In this document: one piece after another, positions 8,063 through 10,977 of the stretch
How positions within the stretch are numbered: the stretch's first letter is position 1
Layout of the letters: each line of letters opens with the position of its first letter
Assembly (NCBI GenBank): GCA_030614035.1
Contig: JAUWKW010000026.1
Location: 1 to 10,977 of the forward strand
DNA: 10,977 bases
From: Chromatiales bacterium
Lineage (GTDB): Bacteria > Pseudomonadota > Gammaproteobacteria > Steroidobacterales > GCA-2729495
Reading direction: 5' to 3'
Program-made: the position numbers and the translations under genes
Notes under the pieces: generated by a model
The model's input: only the letters and a program-made list of their open reading frames with translations
Told to the model about the DNA's origin: nothing
Databases searched by the model: none

Positions 8063-8938
8063 GCAGACGCCCTCTCAATTGTCTACCTGAACGGCAGCTT
8101 TAAAAATATTCGAGAAGCGCAAGTCTCGCCTCTGGATCGAGGCTTCCTGTTCGGCGATGCCGTCTACGAGGTTATTCCCGTGCACGACGGTAAGCCATTG
8201 CTCCTAAAAGAGCACCTCGCGCGGCTGGAACGCAGCCTAAGTGAAATTCGTATGGTCAACCCCCATACGTCCGAAGAATGGGCCAACATCGTCAAGTCGC
8301 TTATCGAACAGAACGGGGGCGGCAAGCTCGGAATTTATATCCAGGTCAGTCGTGGTGCTGACACCGGACGCGACCACGCGATACCGGACGGCATCAACCC
8401 GACAATTTTTGGAATGGCGTCGCGAATTGCGGCTACGGGTTCTCCGGATAGCGGGGTTGCCGCCATCACGCTGCCCGATTCACGCTGGGCCCGTTGCGAT
8501 ATCAAGTCAACCGCCCTGCTGGCAAATGTCCTGGCCCGGCAGCAGGCAGTGGAAGCAGGCGCCGATGACGCGATTCTGATCCGGGACGGATACGTCACTG
8601 AGGCCAGTGTGAGCTCCGTGATCATCGTCGAGCGAGGCGTACTGATCACCCGCAACAACGGGCCGGAACTCCTGCCTGGAACGACTCGTCAACTCGTGCT
8701 GGAGTTGGCGACGGAGGCGGGCTTAAGTTACCGTGAAGAAGCGGTTTCTGAACAGCGCCTTCGGGCTGCGGACGAACTGTGGTTGATGAGTGCCGGGCGT
8801 GGAGTCGTACCGGTCACTCGCCTGGATGGATCGCCAGTGGGCGACGGTAAACCAGGCCCGGTATGGAACCGCGTCAAAGGTCTCTTTACCGATTACATAA
8901 AAAGCAACGGACCGGGTACTGTCGAGCCAGAAAAATGA
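8060..8938 (+). CDS. dat: D-amino-acid aminotransferase (class IV, PLP-dependent)
   Basis: This cytoplasmic enzyme should interconvert D-Ala plus 2-oxoglutarate with pyruvate plus D-Glu. The 292-residue product has the fold-type IV pattern: LNGSF, then SPLDRGFLFGDAVYEVIPVHDG, RCDIKSTALLANVLARQQA with PLP-binding Lys149, and GYVTEASVSS with the glutamate that contacts the cofactor. Two features favour D-amino acids over branched-chain substrates: Tyr36 in the DAVYE motif, and an RxH pair (Arg104, His106 in GRDHAIP) like the carboxylate trap of Bacillus D-amino-acid transaminase. It starts at TTG 8060 after a 52-nt gap from dacA, and its stop overlaps the ybeD ATG by 4 nt. Neighbouring DacA releases D-Ala and the wall genes consume D-Glu, which fits a supply or salvage role. 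Exact substrate preference is inferred; aminodeoxychorismate lyase is a less likely alternative. Confidence 0.88.
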   Translation: MADALSIVYLNGSFKNIREAQVSPLDRGFLFGDAVYEVIPVHDGKPLLLKEHLARLERSLSEIRMVNPHTSEEWANIVKSLIEQNGGGKLGIYIQVSRGADTGRDHAIPDGINPTIFGMASRIAATGSPDSGVAAITLPDSRWARCDIKSTALLANVLARQQAVEAGADDAILIRDGYVTEASVSSVIIVERGVLITRNNGPELLPGTTRQLVLELATEAGLSYREEAVSEQRLRAADELWLMSAGRGVVPVTRLDGSPVGDGKPGPVWNRVKGLFTDYIKSNGPGTVEPEK

Positions 8939-9195
8939 CGGAAACTCTGCTCGAATTTCCTTGCCGATTTCCGATCAAAGTCATGGGTCGAGATACACCG
9001 GAGTTTCGTCCGGACATCCTGGCCATTATTACCGAGCATGCAGGTGAGATTCCCGAGGACGATGTCCGCATGCAGCCAAGCAGTAAAGGATCATTTGTTT
9101 CGCTGACGGTAACCATCACTGCGGACAACCGGCAGCAGCTGGATGAAGTCTACCTGGCGTTGCAGGCCGATGAACAAGTAATGATGGTGCTATAA
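8935..9195 (+). CDS. ybeD: YbeD family protein (DUF493)
   Basis: This 86-residue protein belongs to the DUF493/YbeD family, which has a small ACT-like ferredoxin fold and no firmly established function. The sequence follows E. coli YbeD closely from end to end: TLLEFPCRFPIKVMG at the start, the central QPSSKGSFVSLTVTITA, and a MMVL C terminus. The ATG at 8935 overlaps the aminotransferase stop as ATGA, and the start after MTETLLEF gives the family's usual length. An upstream in-frame start at 8863 would add 24 residues that look like antiparallel or out-of-frame sequence from the aminotransferase gene, so it is rejected. It precedes lipB by 8 nt, and ybeD also lies between dacA and lipB in E. 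coli. No membrane segment or signal peptide is visible. Confidence 0.92.
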   Translation: MTETLLEFPCRFPIKVMGRDTPEFRPDILAIITEHAGEIPEDDVRMQPSSKGSFVSLTVTITADNRQQLDEVYLALQADEQVMMVL

Positions 9196-9203
9196 ATAGA
9201 GCG

Positions 9204-9911
9204 ATGGAGAAAACCAACGTCATCCGACACTTGGGGCTCAGGGACTATGCGCAAGCCTACGCTGCCATGCGCCGCTTCACCGAGATTCGGGATCGCGATA
9301 CCAATGATGAGTTTTGGTTCCTTGAACATCCCGCGGTATTCACACTCGGAATTAATGGACAGCGACACAACGTGCTGGATGCTGGGGTCATACCAGTAAT
9401 CCAGTCCGACCGAGGCGGCCAGGTAACTTATCACGGTCCCGGGCAGTTGGTTGTTTATCCTTTACTCGATATTCGGCGCGCCGGGCTTGGCCCGCGCCAA
9501 CTGGTCACTGGTCTGGAGAGTGCTGTCATTGCTCTGCTGCGGGACTATGGAATCGCCGGGGAAGTCCGCAGCAAGGCGCCCGGAGTCTATGTTGGGGACG
9601 CGAAAATCGCCAGCCTCGGTCTAAGAATCCGCCGCGGCTGTTGCTACCATGGTTTGGCGCTGAACGTAACGACGGACCTGGAACCATTCCGTCGAATCAA
9701 TCCTTGCGGACTTGAAGGCCTTCAGCTAACCCGTATTGTTGATCTCGGCGGGCCGGCCGAGGTGGAAACCGTCGCCGGTGATTTGTTGCAGCACCTGTTG
9801 AACCGCCTGGAACTGTCTGATTACGGCGTCCGTGAGACTGTTATTGCCCCGTCAACTTTTCCAGTTGCCGAAGCCGCTCCAGTGTCCCAACATCCAGCCA
9901 CGTCCCGGTAA
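9204..9911 (+). CDS. lipB: Octanoyl-[acyl carrier protein]:protein octanoyltransferase LipB
   Basis: LipB moves an octanoyl group from acyl carrier protein to the lipoyl domains of 2-oxoacid dehydrogenases and glycine cleavage H protein, the first step of lipoate synthesis. The 235-residue product shows the hallmark motifs: SDRGGQVTYHGPGQLV (residues 68-83), APGVYVGDAKIASLGLRIRRG with catalytic Lys134, CYHGLALNV, and FRRINPCGLEG with catalytic Cys168. It starts at ATG 9204, just after ybeD. Aligned by eye with the E. coli protein, the normal end falls near residue 212. The last 23 residues (VIAPSTFPVAEAAP...) are extra and are encoded exactly where the gene runs into convergent murU (9841-9911). 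lipA, which often follows lipB, is not here. Confidence 0.95.
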   Translation: MEKTNVIRHLGLRDYAQAYAAMRRFTEIRDRDTNDEFWFLEHPAVFTLGINGQRHNVLDAGVIPVIQSDRGGQVTYHGPGQLVVYPLLDIRRAGLGPRQLVTGLESAVIALLRDYGIAGEVRSKAPGVYVGDAKIASLGLRIRRGCCYHGLALNVTTDLEPFRRINPCGLEGLQLTRIVDLGGPAEVETVAGDLLQHLLNRLELSDYGVRETVIAPSTFPVAEAAPVSQHPATSR

Positions 9912-10503
9912 ACAATTCACCGGTAACCTGATCCTTAGTGGCAGCTGCCGTCAACAGCGGTGCGAGTGGGAAAATACCGGTGCCTGCATCTCGAAGCAGG
10001 TCCGGGCAAATAATTGATACACCACTGAACGTAAAAGCGGGCGTTTCGGCTGGTACGATGCGGCCATCGACCAGGGCAAAATCACCGCGGGCATTGTGAT
10101 CAGGATTTGGCACCATGACCAGGTGAGCCAGTACGCCATCCGCCAGACGTGGTGTTGAGAATTCGAACTCGGTGTAGACGTCGGCGTTCACCACCCAGAA
10201 TGGCCCATCGGCGAGCAACGGCAAGGCTTTCAGAATCCCACCGCCGGTTTCCAGGGCCGCATGCCCCTCGTCGCTGTATACAATGTTGGCGCCATACTTT
10301 TCGCCCTGGCCGATATGGGAGCGAATTTGTTCCCCCAGCCATGCCAGATTAATGACGATGTCCCGCACGCCCGCACGCACCAGCGCCTCAATATGGTATT
10401 CGATAAGCGGCTTGCCGCGTGGCGCCAGCAGTGCTTTAGGCGTGGTATCCGTCAGCGGACGCATGCGTTCGCCGCGCCCGGCGGCAAGAATCATTGCCTT
10501 CAT
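9841..10503 (-). CDS. murU: MurNAc-1-phosphate uridylyltransferase-type nucleotidyltransferase (MurU)
   Basis: MurU turns MurNAc alpha-1-phosphate and UTP into UDP-MurNAc in the recycling route that bypasses early wall synthesis and its fosfomycin-sensitive step. The 220-residue product has the nucleotidyltransferase signature LAAGRGERMRPLTDTTPKALL (residues 6-26, with Lys23), then PLIEYHIEAL, a LETGGGI motif at 84-90 and VNADVYTEF with the metal-binding Asp108. Near the end is GTWLDVGTLERL. These features and the length match Pseudomonas putida MurU. Related sugar-phosphate nucleotidyltransferases (glucose-1-phosphate or mannose-1-phosphate types) are the main alternative. It is the only complete minus-strand gene. 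Its 3' end overlaps the end of lipB by 71 bp. The kinase partner AmgK, usually encoded next to murU, is not adjacent here: on the 5' side is a 176-bp gap and then a divergent gene. Confidence 0.88.
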   Translation of the reverse strand: MKAMILAAGRGERMRPLTDTTPKALLAPRGKPLIEYHIEALVRAGVRDIVINLAWLGEQIRSHIGQGEKYGANIVYSDEGHAALETGGGILKALPLLADGPFWVVNADVYTEFEFSTPRLADGVLAHLVMVPNPDHNARGDFALVDGRIVPAETPAFTFSGVSIICPDLLRDAGTGIFPLAPLLTAAATKDQVTGELFTGTWLDVGTLERLRQLEKLTGQ

Positions 10504-10579
10504 GCTGTTACCATTGTCCCGCCACCCACGCCCGAAGCAAACATCCCGGCCGAAGATCTACTGGTTATGCGAATACTAA

Positions 10580-10589
10580 CCCGATCGGG
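10580..10589. promoter_or_regulatory. Perfect palindrome CCCGATCGGG between divergent genes
   Basis: A 10-bp perfect palindrome lies in the 176-bp gap between murU (minus) and the plus-strand gene at 10680, 77 bp from the murU start and 90 bp from the other. A position between divergent promoters suits a shared operator. The half-site CCCGAT also forms the inverted repeat before dacA at 6802-6818. Palindromes of this length occur by chance in GC-rich DNA, so the role is only a suggestion. Confidence 0.3.
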
Positions 10590-10618
10590 ATACGCCGCCG
10601 AGAAACCCACCCCCGAAT

Positions 10619-10640
10619 CTGCGGCGGTTCCCGCCGACAG
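10619..10640. other. GC-rich stem-loop in the divergent intergenic region
   Basis: CTG-CGGCGG (10619-10627) can pair with CCGCCG-(A)-CAG (10631-10640) to give nine base pairs with one bulged A and a 3-nt loop. There is no T-run on either side, so an intrinsic terminator is unlikely. It would lie in the 5' leader of the plus-strand gene if transcription begins upstream. It is seen in the sequence; its function is unknown. Confidence 0.4.
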
Positions 10641-10666
10641 TCAACAGGCTATTAGCTCGGGATTCT

Positions 10667-10672
10667 GAGAGG
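10667..10672 (+). promoter_or_regulatory. Ribosome binding site of the 3'-terminal gene
   Basis: GAGAGG lies 7 nt before ATG 10680 and decides this start over the in-frame ATG at 10686, which would be 13 nt away. Confidence 0.75.
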
Positions 10673-10679
10673 CAGTTTC

Positions 10680-10977
10680 ATGGTAATGCGGGCTTGCTGG
10701 CAGAGTATTGTTTGCGCCGCAATTTTTGTTCCATTGAATGCCGTCGAGCCGGCGCAGGCCCAAACAACGCCGGCGACGCAGGCTGCTCCGAGAACTATGG
10801 ACGAAGCCTGCCAGATAGTCGCACCTGGTACGCTCCAGTCCTTCGACGAAATCATCGGCGGCGGAGAAACCGATGGTGATGAGGCAGTCGAAGTCGTAGA
10901 GTTTACCCGCGGCGACACGACCAACGTCGTCGAAATGACCAGCGGCGACGCAAGTATTTCTGCAACCGGAGATGCAA
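10680..10977 (+). CDS. Exported protein, N-terminal fragment; tentatively LPS-assembly protein LptD
   Basis: An open frame runs from ATG 10680 to the window end (99 codons and one base) without a stop. The first 28 or so residues form a signal peptide: MVMRACWQ, a hydrophobic stretch IVCAAIFVPLNAV, and an AQA cleavage site before Q-TTPAT. The mature part is acidic, with a Cys soon after the start (DEACQIVAPG) and a strand-like run VVEMTSGDASISATGDA. That run resembles the start of the OstA/LptA-like domain of LptD (compare the TINADHA...DDAVFTG region in E. coli). In Pseudomonas the amgK-murU pair lies divergent from lptD-surA, and here murU is divergent from this gene. Both points favour LptD, the outer-membrane barrel that inserts LPS, but the visible part is too short to prove it. 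The coding call is firm; the product is inference. Confidence 0.6.
   Translation, partial: MVMRACWQSIVCAAIFVPLNAVEPAQAQTTPATQAAPRTMDEACQIVAPGTLQSFDEIIGGGETDGDEAVEVVEFTRGDTTNVVEMTSGDASISATGDA

Noticed and set aside
9905..9924. CCGGT...ACCGG repeat around the lipB stop as a terminator
   Set aside because: The stem is only 5 bp with a loop of about 9 nt and no T-run, and it lies inside the murU coding region.
10261..10668. A plus-strand frame that ends just before the ribosome binding site of the 3'-terminal gene
   Set aside because: Most of it is antisense to conserved murU. The part past 10503 has no start codon of its own with a ribosome binding site, and its Pro/Ala content is not diagnostic.
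10652..10924. A minus-strand frame that might be the amgK expected next to murU
   Set aside because: It shows no kinase motifs, is Ser/Thr-rich low-quality sequence, and lies antisense to the signal-peptide gene, which has a good ribosome binding site.

Overview
The window holds one long, tightly packed plus-strand run of cell-envelope genes. A minus-strand gene and the start of a divergent secreted-protein gene follow it. Every complete gene falls in a recognisable family. The gene order (mreBCD, then mrdA-rodA-mltB-rlpA-dacA, then ybeD-lipB) and the moderately GC-rich sequence point to a gammaproteobacterium. It is probably from a Pseudomonas-, Xanthomonas- or Chromatiales-like part of the class rather than an enteric. 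This placement is inference from synteny and protein resemblance; no search was run.

Positions 1-5895 carry the rod-shape elongation machinery. They hold the 3' end of mreB (filament), mreC and mreD (membrane scaffold), mrdA (PBP2 transpeptidase), rodA (glycan polymerase) and mltB (lytic transglycosylase). From mreC onward the genes overlap or nearly touch: 1 nt for mreC/mreD, 4 nt apart for mreD/mrdA, and 4-nt stop/start overlaps for mrdA/rodA and rodA/mltB. This indicates one translationally coupled operon. The 134-bp mreB-mreC gap is the one exception. It holds a weak promoter candidate and a hairpin over the only plausible mreC ribosome binding site.

Positions 5882-8938 carry sacculus remodelling and D-amino-acid metabolism: rlpA (a lipoprotein with DPBB and SPOR domains), dacA (a PBP5-type D-Ala carboxypeptidase) and a class IV D-amino-acid aminotransferase with a TTG start. 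DacA releases D-Ala, and the aminotransferase can interconvert D-Ala and D-Glu, so the two may form a small salvage loop. Positions 8935-9911 hold ybeD (DUF493) and lipB (octanoyltransferase).

lipB meets a convergent murU-type nucleotidyltransferase gene (minus strand, 9841-10503), and the two coding regions overlap by 71 bp. MurU-type enzymes act in MurNAc recycling, so the window links wall synthesis, trimming and recycling. Divergent from murU, across a 176-bp gap with a perfect palindrome and a hairpin, begins a signal-peptide protein cut by the window end. It is tentatively LptD, because in Pseudomonas the amgK-murU pair lies divergent from lptD. No amgK lies next to murU here, and no lipA follows lipB.

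I found no mobile element, CRISPR array, tRNA or rRNA, and no clearly new system. The unusual points concern organisation and regulation: the lipB/murU overlap, the orphan murU, the MltB without a lipobox, the forced TTG start and the candidate cis-elements.
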